A stretch of 27,171 nt of DNA from RYN-124 sp046262175 (lineage in GTDB: Bacteria; Actinomycetota; Actinomycetes; Mycobacteriales; SCTD01), in assembly GCA_046262175.1 (NCBI GenBank), contig JBHENF010000238.1, positions 1-27,171 of the forward strand. The letters are read 5' to 3'. This document shows, piece by piece, positions 1-7,888 of this stretch. The notes below the pieces were generated by a model. It ran no database searches, was not told the origin of the DNA, and saw only the letters and a list, made by a program, of their open reading frames with translations. Position 1 is the stretch's first letter. Every line of letters begins with the position of its first letter. A program made the translations under genes and the position numbers.

Positions 1-842
1 GCGGCGAGCGCGGAGTACAGCGCGCCCGCGGTCTGGGCTCCGCCGCCGTACACGTCGTGCGCGAGCGACGGGAACAGCGCCCGCGGCATGGCGAAGATCA
101 TGGCGATCAGGTCGACGACGAACGTCATGAGCAGGACCGGCCGGGTGCGCAGGAACCGCAGCCCCTCCACGACGCTTGCGGTCCCCGCGCGACGACCACC
201 GCCGGCCGGCGGCATCGGCGGCAGCGAGGCGACAGCCCACAGCGATGCGGTGAACGTCAGGGCGTCGAGCCCGTACGCGGTGGCGTAGCCCGGCCCGGCC
301 ACGAGGACGCCGGCGAGCAGCGGGCCGATGGTCACGCCGAGGTTGAACTCCACCTGCCGCAGCGCATTCGCGGCCGGCAGCAGCTCGGCGGGGAGCAGCC
401 GCGGGGTGAAGGCCGAGCGCGCGGGCGAGTCCATCGAGAACAGCCCGGCCTGCACGGCGATGACGACGTACAGCAGCGCGGTCGAGTGCAGCCCGGCGAG
501 CGCCTGCAGCAGCAGCACGACCGACAGGGCGGACTGCCCGGCCGTCGTCATGAGCACCAGTCGCCGGCGGTCGACCGCGTCGGCGATGGCGCCGCCGTAG
601 AGGCCGAACACGATGAGCGGGACCAGACCGGCGAGGCCGACGAAGCCGACAGCGGCGGCCGAGCGGGTCTGCTCGTACACCTGGATCGGTACGGCGACGG
701 CGGTGACCTGGGTGCCGACGACCGATACGGCGTCGCCGATGAGCAGCCGCCGGTACGCGGGCGTGCGGAGCGGCGTGACGTCCAGCGCCGCTCGCCGGAT
801 CCGCGCGACGAGGCCCTGCGGTGAGGCGTCCGGCAGCGTCAC
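1..842 (-). CDS. MFS transporter, DHA3 (EntS-like) exporter, 3' end outside window
   Basis: This is the N-terminal 280 or so residues of a major facilitator superfamily exporter in the cytoplasmic membrane; the C-terminal part lies beyond the left edge. The start is a GTG whose bases overlap the pdxH stop (GTGA at 839-842), so the two genes are probably translated together. After a basic N-terminus come hydrophobic helices, the loop-2/3 motif FGLYGGAIADAVDRRRL typical of MFS proteins, and a helix with AGLFSMDSPARSAF, which is characteristic of the MFS_3/EntS subgroup. A second MFS protein of the same subgroup lies at 9807-11048. Substrate cannot be read from the sequence; drugs or siderophores are usual for relatives. 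Family assignment is firm, function is inference. Confidence 0.9.
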   Translation of the reverse strand, partial: MTLPDASPQGLVARIRRAALDVTPLRTPAYRRLLIGDAVSVVGTQVTAVAVPIQVYEQTRSAAAVGFVGLAGLVPLIVFGLYGGAIADAVDRRRLVLMTTAGQSALSVVLLLQALAGLHSTALLYVVIAVQAGLFSMDSPARSAFTPRLLPAELLPAANALRQVEFNLGVTIGPLLAGVLVAGPGYATAYGLDALTFTASLWAVASLPPMPPAGGGRRAGTASVVEGLRFLRTRPVLLMTFVVDLIAMIFAMPRALFPSLAHDVYGGGAQTAGALYSALA

Positions 843-1486
843 GGGGACAGCCGCTCCACGACCCAGTCGCTGCCGGCGCGCCGGAAACGGAGCCGATCGT
901 GCAGCCGGTTGCTGCGGCCCTGCCAGAACTCCACCGTCTCGGGCACCAGCCGCAGGCCGCCCCACCAGTCCGGCAGCGGGACGTCCTGCCCGTCGAAGCG
1001 CTGCTCGAGCTCGCGGTGCCGCATCTCGAGCTCCTCGCGCGCGCCGACGACCGAGGACTGCCGCGACGCCCAGACGCTGATCTGCGCGCCGCGCGGCCGG
1101 GTGCGGAAGTAGGCCTCCGACTCCTCTACCGACGTCCGCTCGACGGAGCCGACGACGACCACCTGCCGCTCGAGGTCGACGTAGGGCAGGACCAGCGACG
1201 CCGTGGGGTTCTCGCCGACCTCCAGGCCCTTGCGCGACGCGTAGCTGGTGAAGACGACCAGGCCACGCTCGTCGTACGCCTTGAGCAGGACCGTCCGCGC
1301 GCTGGGCTGACCGGCCGCGGCGGCGGTCGCGAGGACGACCGCGTTCAGCTCGTTCACGCCCGCGGCGTCAGCGTCGTCCAGCCAGCGGCCGAGCTGCTCG
1401 TGCCAGGTGGCGGCGAGGTCGTTCTCGGCCAGCCCGCCGGCGGCGTACTCGCGGCGGAGCGCGGCCAGCTGCGTCGGGTCGGGCAC
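839..1486 (-). CDS. pdxH: Pyridoxamine/pyridoxine 5'-phosphate oxidase
   Basis: This 215-residue protein oxidises pyridoxamine or pyridoxine 5'-phosphate to pyridoxal 5'-phosphate with FMN and oxygen, the last step of PLP salvage in the cytoplasm. Seen in the sequence: the N-terminal LAALRREY, the FMN/substrate core SARTVLLKAYDERGLVVFTS followed by YASRKG, and the C-terminal family signature EFWQGRSNRLHDR. Length is usual for PdxH. The start is GTG at 1486; the purine-rich GGAG abuts it and is too close to act as a Shine-Dalgarno, whereas a TAGCCT box lies 6 nt upstream, which suggests a leaderless mRNA. It is divergent from citrate synthase and overlaps the downstream MFS gene by 4 nt. The PLP made here serves enzymes such as the nearby SerC. 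Confidence 0.96.
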   Translation of the reverse strand: MPDPTQLAALRREYAAGGLAENDLAATWHEQLGRWLDDADAAGVNELNAVVLATAAAAGQPSARTVLLKAYDERGLVVFTSYASRKGLEVGENPTASLVLPYVDLERQVVVVGSVERTSVEESEAYFRTRPRGAQISVWASRQSSVVGAREELEMRHRELEQRFDGQDVPLPDWWGGLRLVPETVEFWQGRSNRLHDRLRFRRAGSDWVVERLSP

Positions 1487-1492
1487 CTCCAG

Positions 1493-1498
1493 AGGCTA
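1493..1498 (-). promoter_or_regulatory. Candidate -10 box of pdxH, leaderless arrangement
   Basis: TAGCCT on the minus strand, with 6 nt before the GTG start codon. That is the distance from a -10 box to the transcription start, so the mRNA could begin at the start codon. No convincing -35 is visible. Confidence 0.4.
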
Positions 1499-1542
1499 GC
1501 GATCGCAGGTCGGTGGCGCCCGCTGGCAGAATGATCCGTACG

Positions 1543-1554
1543 GGGGGATCCCCC
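1543..1554. repeat. 12-bp perfect palindrome in the pdxH/citrate synthase divergent region
   Basis: GGGGGATCCCCC lies midway between the divergent starts of pdxH and the citrate synthase gene. It could be an operator or a short hairpin in the 5' UTR of the citrate synthase mRNA. At this GC content such a palindrome can also arise by chance. Confidence 0.25.
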
Positions 1555-1595
1555 GGGACGACGCGCGCCGTCGTCATCGACAGGGAGCCGCACAC

Positions 1596-2714
1596 ATGGC
1601 GAACGAGTCCGCCTTCAAGCCGGGCCTCGAGGGCGTCGTCGCCTTCGAGTCCGAGATCGCCGAGCCCGACAAGGAGGGCAGCGCCCTCCGGTACCGCGGC
1701 GTCGACATCGAGGACCTCGTCGGCAACGTGTCGTTCGGCAACGTCTGGGGCCTGCTGGTCGACGGCAAGTTCACCCCGGGCCTGCCGCCGGCCGAGCCGT
1801 TCCCGCTGCCGGTGCACTCCGGCGACATCCGCGTCGACGTCCAGTCGGCGATCGCGATGCTGGCGCCGGCGTGGGGCCTGCAGCAGATGCTCGACATCGA
1901 CGTGGACCAGATCCGCGACGACCTCGCCCGCACCTCGGTGATGGCGATGGCGTTCGTGGCGCAGTCCGCGCGCGGCCTCGGCAAGCCGATGGTGCCCCAG
2001 CGCGAGGTCGACAAGGCGAGCACCATCGTCGAGCGCTTCATGATCCGCTGGAAGGGCGAGCCCGATCCCGCGCACACCAAGGCCGTCGACGCGTACTTCG
2101 TGTCGGCCGCGGAGCACGGCATGAACGCCTCGACGTTCACCGCGCGCGTCATCGCCTCCACCGGCGCGGACGCCGCGGCCGCCATCTCCGGCGCGATCGG
2201 CGCGCTGTCGGGCCCGCTGCACGGCGGCGCGCCGTCGCGCGTGCTGACGATGCTCGACGAGGTCGAGAAGGCGGACAACCCGCGCAAGTACGTCAAGGAC
2301 CTCATGGACCGCGGCGAGCGGCTGATGGGCTTCGGCCACCGCGTCTACCGGGCTGAGGACCCGCGCGCCCGCGTCCTGCGACGTACGGCGAAGGAGCTCG
2401 GCTCGACCCGCTACGAGGTCGCCGAGGCGCTCGAGGAGGCGGCGATCGCCGAGCTCACCGAGCGCTACCCGGACCGACCGCTGCGCACCAATGTGGAGTT
2501 CTGGTCGGCTGTCGTCCTGGACTTCGCCGAGGTTCCTGCGCACATGTTCACGTCGATGTTCACCTGCGCCCGCACCGCCGGCTGGTCGGCCCACATCCTC
2601 GAGCAGAAGAAGCTGAACAAGCTGATCCGTCCGAGCGCGAAGTACGTCGGCCCAGGGCCGCGCCCCGTCGCCGACGTCGCGTCGGACACGCTGCCGGCGG
2701 GCAACCAGGTCTGA
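1596..2714 (+). CDS. citA: Citrate synthase 2 (CitA-type)
   Basis: A 372-residue citrate synthase that condenses oxaloacetate with acetyl-CoA (or a related acyl-CoA) in the cytoplasm. Visible motifs are GPLHGGAPSRV with H209, GFGHRVYRAEDPRAR with H248, and TNVEFWSAVVLDF near residues 298-310. In E. coli GltA the third catalytic residue is the Asp of NVDF; here that position is Glu (E301), which I recall as normal for the actinobacterial 'citrate synthase 2' group such as M. tuberculosis CitA. The ATG at 1596 is preceded by AGGGAG (1582-1587) at good spacing, one of the clearest Shine-Dalgarno sites in the window. Its TGA overlaps the serC ATG by one base. A methylcitrate role cannot be excluded, but no prpD or prpB is nearby. 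Confidence 0.94.
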   Translation: MANESAFKPGLEGVVAFESEIAEPDKEGSALRYRGVDIEDLVGNVSFGNVWGLLVDGKFTPGLPPAEPFPLPVHSGDIRVDVQSAIAMLAPAWGLQQMLDIDVDQIRDDLARTSVMAMAFVAQSARGLGKPMVPQREVDKASTIVERFMIRWKGEPDPAHTKAVDAYFVSAAEHGMNASTFTARVIASTGADAAAAISGAIGALSGPLHGGAPSRVLTMLDEVEKADNPRKYVKDLMDRGERLMGFGHRVYRAEDPRARVLRRTAKELGSTRYEVAEALEEAAIAELTERYPDRPLRTNVEFWSAVVLDFAEVPAHMFTSMFTCARTAGWSAHILEQKKLNKLIRPSAKYVGPGPRPVADVASDTLPAGNQV

Positions 2715-3829
2715 TGCTGTCGATCCCTGCGGAGCTCCTCCCGGCCGACGGCCGCTTCGGCGCCGGTCCGTCCAAGGTCCGCCCCGAGCAGCTCGACGCG
2801 CTCGTCGCCACCGGCCGCAGCTACCTCGGCACGTCGCACCGGCAGGCGCCGGTGAAGGACGTCGTGGGCCGGCTGCGGGCGGGGCTGCGCGAGCTGTTCT
2901 CCCTGCCGGACGGCTACGAGGTCGTCCTCGGCAACGGCGGGGCCACCGAGTTCTGGGACATCGCGACGTTCGGCCTGATCGAGAAGCGGTCGCAGCACCT
3001 GTCGTTCGGCGAGTTCTCGTCGAAGTTCGCCGCAGCCGCCAAGGCTGCGCCGTTCCTCAACGACCCGAGCATCGTGAAGAGCGAACCGGGCACGCACCCG
3101 CTGCCGAGGGCTGAGGCCGGGATCGACCTGTACGCGCTGACGCACAACGAGACCTCGACCGGCGTGATGATGCCCATCCGCCGCGTCGAGGGCGCGGACG
3201 CGGGTGCCCTCGTCGCCGTCGACGCCACCAGCGGCGCCGGTGGGCTGCCGGTCGACGCGGCCGAGTTCGACGTCTACTACTTCTCGCCGCAGAAGTGCTT
3301 CGCCTCCGACGGCGGGCTCTGGCTGGCCCTGATGTCGCCGGCGGCGCTGGAGCGGGTCGCGCGGATCTCCGCGAGCGATCGCTGGGTGCCCGCGTCGTAC
3401 GACCTGACGATCGCGCTGGACAACAGCACGAAGGACCAGACGTACAACACCCCGTCGCTCGCGACGATCCACCTGATGACCACGCAGGTGGAGTGGATGA
3501 ACTCCCGCGGCGGCCTGTCCTGGTGCGTCGAGCGCACCGCCGACTCGTCGTCGCGCCTGTACACCTGGGCGGAGAAGTCGCCGTACGCGACGCCGTTCGT
3601 CGTCGACACCGACCAGCGCTCGCAGGTCATCGGCACCATCGACTTCGATGACCAGGTCGATGCGACCGCGGTCGCGAAGACGCTGCGCAGCAACGGGATC
3701 GTCGACGTCGAGCCGTACCGCAAGCTCGGCCGCAACCAGCTGCGCGTGGCGATGTTCCCGGCGGTGGAGCCGTCCGACGTCGAGGCGCTCACCGGCTGCA
3801 TCGACTGGGTGGTCGAGCAGACCGCGTGA
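2714..3829 (+). CDS. serC: Phosphoserine aminotransferase
   Basis: A 371-residue fold-type I PLP enzyme (class V aminotransferase family) of the actinobacterial SerC type. It converts 3-phosphohydroxypyruvate and glutamate to O-phosphoserine in serine biosynthesis, in the cytoplasm. Supporting features are the N-terminal GAGPSKVRPEQ substrate loop, GNGGATEFWD around residues 73-82, HNETSTGV near 144-151, and YYFSPQKCFASDGG with the PLP lysine K194. Length matches the mycobacterial form. The ATG overlaps the citrate synthase TGA in a TGATG arrangement, so translational coupling is likely. The 3' end overlaps the next gene by 4 nt. PLP is supplied by PdxH, encoded just upstream on the other strand. 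In many actinomycetes sepH (DUF3071) follows serC; it is absent here. Confidence 0.96.
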   Translation: MLSIPAELLPADGRFGAGPSKVRPEQLDALVATGRSYLGTSHRQAPVKDVVGRLRAGLRELFSLPDGYEVVLGNGGATEFWDIATFGLIEKRSQHLSFGEFSSKFAAAAKAAPFLNDPSIVKSEPGTHPLPRAEAGIDLYALTHNETSTGVMMPIRRVEGADAGALVAVDATSGAGGLPVDAAEFDVYYFSPQKCFASDGGLWLALMSPAALERVARISASDRWVPASYDLTIALDNSTKDQTYNTPSLATIHLMTTQVEWMNSRGGLSWCVERTADSSSRLYTWAEKSPYATPFVVDTDQRSQVIGTIDFDDQVDATAVAKTLRSNGIVDVEPYRKLGRNQLRVAMFPAVEPSDVEALTGCIDWVVEQTA

Positions 3830-4071
3830 GTCAGCAGCCGCTGCCCCAGGCGTGGGTGCCGCGGGTGGTCAACGTCACGCTGGCCGTGGTCCTGCTGGCG
3901 TGCCTGTCACCGATCGTCTACCGCTTCGGCGGCCACCCGGTGTGGGTGCAGGTGCTGCTCGCTCTCGTCTGCCTGCCGCTGCTGCTCCTCGCGCTCGCCT
4001 GCCTCGCCTCGGCTGCCCGGCCGGGCTCGCTCGGCCGGCTGGCCCGGAAAGTGCGTCGCTCCCGCTCCTAG
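3826..4071 (+). CDS. Small two-helix membrane protein, function unknown
   Basis: An 81-residue protein that starts at the GTG overlapping the serC stop (GTGA). It has a short polar N-terminus, two hydrophobic segments (about residues 15-31 and 38-64) and a basic C-terminal tail ending in KVRRSRS. This suggests two transmembrane helices with a cytoplasmic basic tail. Its stop TAG lies just ahead of the first ABC exporter gene, so it belongs to the same transcript. I do not recognise a named family. It might be an accessory of the exporter or simply a filler membrane gene; neither is shown. Confidence 0.7.
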   Translation: MSQQPLPQAWVPRVVNVTLAVVLLACLSPIVYRFGGHPVWVQVLLALVCLPLLLLALACLASAARPGSLGRLARKVRRSRS

Positions 4072-4081
4072 GGTGGGCAGA

Positions 4082-5770
4082 GTGCGCGACCTGCCCCTGA
4101 CCGACCCCGGCACACCGGACCTCCGGTCGCCAGGGCGGTTCCTGCTCAGGGTCGTGCGGCTGCAGTGGACGACCGTCCTCGGCGGCGCCACCTTCGGCAT
4201 CCTCTGGATGTGCGCGCAGGCGCTGCTGCCCTACGTCGTGGGCCGCGCCCTCGACGACGGGCTGGCCGACGGCGACACCGGCGCACTGACGCGGTGGTGC
4301 GCCGTCCTCGCCGTTGTCGGGGTGCTGCAGGGCCTCGCGGGGCTCATGCGGCACCGGTTCGCGGTCACCAACTTCCTCATCGCCCTCACCCGGACGCAGC
4401 AGTGGCTCAGCCGGCACACGACCTACCTCGGCGCCTCCCTGCCGGCGCAGCTGTCCACGGGCGACGTCGTCAGCGTCGGCACCACGGACACCCTCGCGGT
4501 CGCGCGGACCATCGACATCACGGCGCGGCTGTCCGGCGCCGTCGTCGCGTTCGTCCTGGTGGCGGTGCTGCTGCTCGCGGCGTCGCTGCCGCTCGGGCTG
4601 GTGGTCGACCTCGGCGTGCCCGCCTTCAGCCTCGTCCTCGGGCCGCTGCTGCGGCCGCTGCACGCGCGGCAGGCCGAGCAGCGCCGCGTCGTCGGCGACC
4701 TCACCTCGCTCGGCGCGGACACCGTCGCGGGGCTGCGCGTGCTGCGCGGCATCGGCGGCGAGGAGACGTTCGTACGACGCTACCGCGAGGAGTCGCAGCG
4801 GGTGCGCGCCGCCGGCGTCGAGGTGGCGCGCAGCCAGTCGATGCTCGACGCCACCCAGGTGCTCGTACCCGGCACGTTCGTCGCGCTCGTCACCTGGCTG
4901 GGCGCCCGGTACGCCGTCGACGGCACCATCAGCGTCGGCGAGCTCGTTGCGTTCTACGGCTACAGCGCCTTCCTGCTCACACCGCTGCGGACGCTGACCG
5001 AGGCGGCCGACAAGGTCACGCGGGCCTACGTCGGCGCCCGCCGGCTGAGCAGCGTGCTCGTGGTCGAGCGCACGCTGGCCGACCCGGCCTCGCCCGCCGG
5101 TGGGACGGCCGGCCCGCTGAGCGACCCGCTCACGGGCGTCGTGGTCGAGTCCGGCCTGCTGACCGCGCTCGCGTGCGGAGACCCGACCCAGGCCAGTGCA
5201 CTGGCCGACCGGCTCGGCCGCTTCGCCGACTCGGAGGCGCGGTGGGGGGACGTCCCGCTGCGGGACCTGCCGGTCGCTGACGTGCGACGCCGCGTGCTGG
5301 TCAGCGACGCCGGGCCGGTGCTGTTCAGCGGACGGCTCGGCGACGAGCTGGGGCCGGACGATCCGCGCGTACTCGCGGCCGTCAGCACGGCCTCGGCCGA
5401 GGACGTGCTGGCGGCGCTGCCGGCCGGGCTCGACACCGTTGTCGAGGAGGGCGCACGGACGTTCTCCGGCGGCGAGCGGCAGCGGCTGCTGCTGGCCAGG
5501 GCGGTAGCCGCCAACCCCGAGGTCCTGGTGCTGGACGAGCCCACCAGCGCCGTGGACGCGCACACCGAGAGCCGCATCGGCAGCCGGCTGAAGGACGCCC
5601 GCGCGGGCCGTACGACGCTGGTCCTGACCACCAGCCCGCTCCTGCTGTCGCACGCCGACCGGGTGCTCCTGCTGAGCGACGGCCGGGTCGCGGCGACCGG
5701 GACGCACGCCGAGCTGCTGCGCGACTCCGCGACCTACCGCGAGCTGGTCCTGCGCGGCGGGTCGGCATGA
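4082..5770 (+). CDS. ABC exporter half-transporter with degenerate ATP-site residues
   Basis: About 562 residues: an N-terminal six-helix ABC exporter membrane domain (to about residue 320) and a C-terminal nucleotide-binding domain. The NBD keeps the signature FSGGERQR (461-468) and Walker B VLVLDEP with E486. However, the Walker A position reads GDPTQASA (366-373), with Ser at 372 where Lys is required; no Gln is seen at the Q-loop (VSDAGPVLFSG); and the H-loop His is Thr in LTTSP. It overlaps the next exporter gene in ATGA, so the two form a heterodimer in which this subunit contributes the degenerate site and lends its signature to the intact one. The start could be GTG at 4073 or 4082; AGGGTGG sits 5 nt before 4082, which I prefer. 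Substrate is unknown. Confidence 0.92.
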   Translation: MRDLPLTDPGTPDLRSPGRFLLRVVRLQWTTVLGGATFGILWMCAQALLPYVVGRALDDGLADGDTGALTRWCAVLAVVGVLQGLAGLMRHRFAVTNFLIALTRTQQWLSRHTTYLGASLPAQLSTGDVVSVGTTDTLAVARTIDITARLSGAVVAFVLVAVLLLAASLPLGLVVDLGVPAFSLVLGPLLRPLHARQAEQRRVVGDLTSLGADTVAGLRVLRGIGGEETFVRRYREESQRVRAAGVEVARSQSMLDATQVLVPGTFVALVTWLGARYAVDGTISVGELVAFYGYSAFLLTPLRTLTEAADKVTRAYVGARRLSSVLVVERTLADPASPAGGTAGPLSDPLTGVVVESGLLTALACGDPTQASALADRLGRFADSEARWGDVPLRDLPVADVRRRVLVSDAGPVLFSGRLGDELGPDDPRVLAAVSTASAEDVLAALPAGLDTVVEEGARTFSGGERQRLLLARAVAANPEVLVLDEPTSAVDAHTESRIGSRLKDARAGRTTLVLTTSPLLLSHADRVLLLSDGRVAATGTHAELLRDSATYRELVLRGGSA

Positions 5771-7521
5771 GCACCGCGCTGCCGGTCGCGCATGCGCCTG
5801 AGGTGCGCGCGTACGCCCGCTCGCTCCTGCGCCGCCACCCGCGCACCATCACCCTGACGCTGACGCTGTACGTCCTCGCCGCGATCGCCGGCCTGGCCGG
5901 GCCGCCCCTGCTCGGCCACCTCGTGGAGCAGGTGCGGCAGGGGACGACGCGCACGACCGTGGACCGGGTGGCGCTGCTGCTCGCCGGGTTCGTGCTCCTG
6001 CAGACCGTGCTCACCCGCTGGTCGCACTGGCTGTCCCTCGTGCTCGCGGAGCGGGTGTTCGCGGACCTGCGCGAGGAGTTCCTGGAGCGCGTGGTCGACC
6101 TGCCGCTGTCAACGGTGGAGAGCGCCGGCTCCGGCGACCTGCTGACCCGCATGACATCGGACGTCGACCAGCTGGCCCGGACGGTGCGGTACGCCGTGCC
6201 GGAGGTAGCAGTAGCGCTGCTGACGACGGTGCTGACGGTGGCAGCCGCCTTCGTCGCCGCGCCCTTGGTGGCGGTGGCCGCGCTGGTCGTCGTGCCGCCG
6301 CTGTGGATCAGCACCCGGTGGTACCTGCGCCGCGCCCCGGACGGCTACCTGCGCGAGCGGGCGGCGTACTCGCAGATGAACGGCGGCCTGACCGAGACCG
6401 TCACCGGCGCGCGCACGGTCGAGGCACTGAGCTTGCAGCGCAGGCGGATCGAGCGCGGCGACGCGGAGGTCTGGGCGGCGTACCTGGCCGAGCGGTACAC
6501 ACTCAGCCTGCGCTGCCGCTGGTACCCCGTCGTGGATGCGTCGTTCGCGCTGCCCGTGGTCGCGGTGCTCGGCCTCGGCGGCTTCCTCATGTCGGGAGGT
6601 CACGCCTCGCTCGGTCAGGTGACAGCGGTAACGCTGTACGTGCGGCAGCTGATCGACCCGCTCGACCGGCTCCTCGGCTGGCTCGACGAGCTGCAGATCG
6701 GCGCCACGTCGATGGCCCGGCTGGTCGGCGTGACGGCGGTGCCGGACGACAGGTCGCCGTCCGATCGGGAGCCGGTCGACGAGCGGCTGCGCGCGCAGGA
6801 CGTGCGCTTCTCGTACGTCGAGGGCCGCGACGTGCTGCACGGGCTGGACCTGGAGGTACGGCCCGGGGAGCGGCTGGCCGTCGTCGGCCCCAGCGGCGCG
6901 GGGAAGTCCACCATCAGCCGCCTGCTGGCCGGCATCCACGGACCGCGCACGGGCCGCGTCGACCTGGGCGGCGTGCCCCTGCTCGAGCTGCCGCTCGACC
7001 GGCTGCGCCGCGAGGTCGCGCTCGTCACGCAGGAGCACCACGTCTTCGTCGGCACCCTCGCGGACAACCTCCGGCTGGCGGCGGAGGACGCGACGGACGA
7101 GCAGCTCCTGGCGGCACTGGACGCCGTGGACTGGAACGCGACGCTGCCGGAGGGGTTGCACACGAGGGTCGGGTCGGGCGGCTTCCCGCTGACGCCGGCG
7201 CAGGCCCAGCAGGTCGCCCTCGCCCGGCTGGTGCTGGCCGACCCGCACACCCTGGTGCTCGACGAGGCGACGGCGCTGCTCGACCCGCGGGCGGCGCGCC
7301 ACCTGGAGCGCTCGCTCGACGCGGTGCTGCAGGGGCGGACCGTCGTGGCCGTCGCGCACCGGCTGCACACCGCCTTCGACGCCGACCGGGTCGCGGTGGT
7401 CGAGGACGGCCGCGTCACGGAGCTGGGCAGTCACGACGAGCTGCTTGCCCGCGGCGGCAGCTATGCCGGGCTGTGGTCGTCGTGGCGCAGCGACGGATCG
7501 GCCCCGAACAAGGCATCCTGA
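5767..7521 (+). CDS. ABC exporter half-transporter with intact Walker motifs, partner of the preceding subunit
   Basis: A 584-residue membrane-NBD half-transporter. The membrane domain (about 1-320) has six hydrophobic segments and motifs such as SGDLLTRMTSDVDQLA and NGGLTETVTGARTVEAL, usual for multidrug or peptide exporters. The NBD has Walker A GPSGAGKS (374-381, K380), Q-loop LVTQE, Walker B LVLDEA with E500, and H-loop VAHR with H531. Its signature is LTPAQ (475-479) instead of LSGGQ. Together with the first subunit, whose signature is intact but Walker A is not, only one complete ATP site can form. This matches the asymmetric heterodimeric exporters (TM287/288, BmrCD, TmrAB). It starts at ATG overlapping the preceding TGA. 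The substrate cannot be predicted. Confidence 0.94.
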   Translation: MSTALPVAHAPEVRAYARSLLRRHPRTITLTLTLYVLAAIAGLAGPPLLGHLVEQVRQGTTRTTVDRVALLLAGFVLLQTVLTRWSHWLSLVLAERVFADLREEFLERVVDLPLSTVESAGSGDLLTRMTSDVDQLARTVRYAVPEVAVALLTTVLTVAAAFVAAPLVAVAALVVVPPLWISTRWYLRRAPDGYLRERAAYSQMNGGLTETVTGARTVEALSLQRRRIERGDAEVWAAYLAERYTLSLRCRWYPVVDASFALPVVAVLGLGGFLMSGGHASLGQVTAVTLYVRQLIDPLDRLLGWLDELQIGATSMARLVGVTAVPDDRSPSDREPVDERLRAQDVRFSYVEGRDVLHGLDLEVRPGERLAVVGPSGAGKSTISRLLAGIHGPRTGRVDLGGVPLLELPLDRLRREVALVTQEHHVFVGTLADNLRLAAEDATDEQLLAALDAVDWNATLPEGLHTRVGSGGFPLTPAQAQQVALARLVLADPHTLVLDEATALLDPRAARHLERSLDAVLQGRTVVAVAHRLHTAFDADRVAVVEDGRVTELGSHDELLARGGSYAGLWSSWRSDGSAPNKAS

Positions 7522-7525
7522 GCAG

Positions 7526-7888
7526 GTGTCGCGTCCCCTGCTCCCGCGCCGGCCGGCCTCGGGCGGCAAGGTCTTCCGCGGCGTGCTCGACAGCCGGCCG
7601 TACCCGCCGCCGAACGTGGCCTCGCGCGACTGGGCGCAGATCCCGCCGCGCCAGGTGCGGTTGTGCGACCTGATCACCGTGAAGGCCGAGCTGCGGCTGG
7701 ACGTCCTGCTGGCGGAGGACTCCACGTTCTACGGCGACATGTTCGGCCACGTCGTCGAGTGGCTGGGCGAGCTGTACCTCGACGACGGCCTGCACCGGGC
7801 CGTCCAGGCGGCGCTGCACCAGCGGACCTCGATGCACGTCCGCATCGCCAAGCTCGCCGACGACGGGACCTGGCTCGGCCCAGCGTGA
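7526..7888 (+). CDS. Small conserved protein with a ParB-like domain pattern
   Basis: A 120-residue protein, start GTG at 7526, five nt after the ABC exporter stop. The N-terminal part is basic and proline-rich. The rest contains RQVRLCDLITVK, then LLAEDSTFYGDMF, then GELYLDDGLHRA. The order 'preferred-arginine plus DL', a central acidic helix, and a DGxHR motif followed by an alanine-rich helix resembles the N-terminal ParB/Spo0J domain, where DGxRR binds nucleotide. I recall similar proteins across actinomycetes, but no experimental role. It overlaps the Nudix gene by 4 nt, so it is in the same operon. The ParB link is pattern inference only. Confidence 0.75.
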   Translation: MSRPLLPRRPASGGKVFRGVLDSRPYPPPNVASRDWAQIPPRQVRLCDLITVKAELRLDVLLAEDSTFYGDMFGHVVEWLGELYLDDGLHRAVQAALHQRTSMHVRIAKLADDGTWLGPA

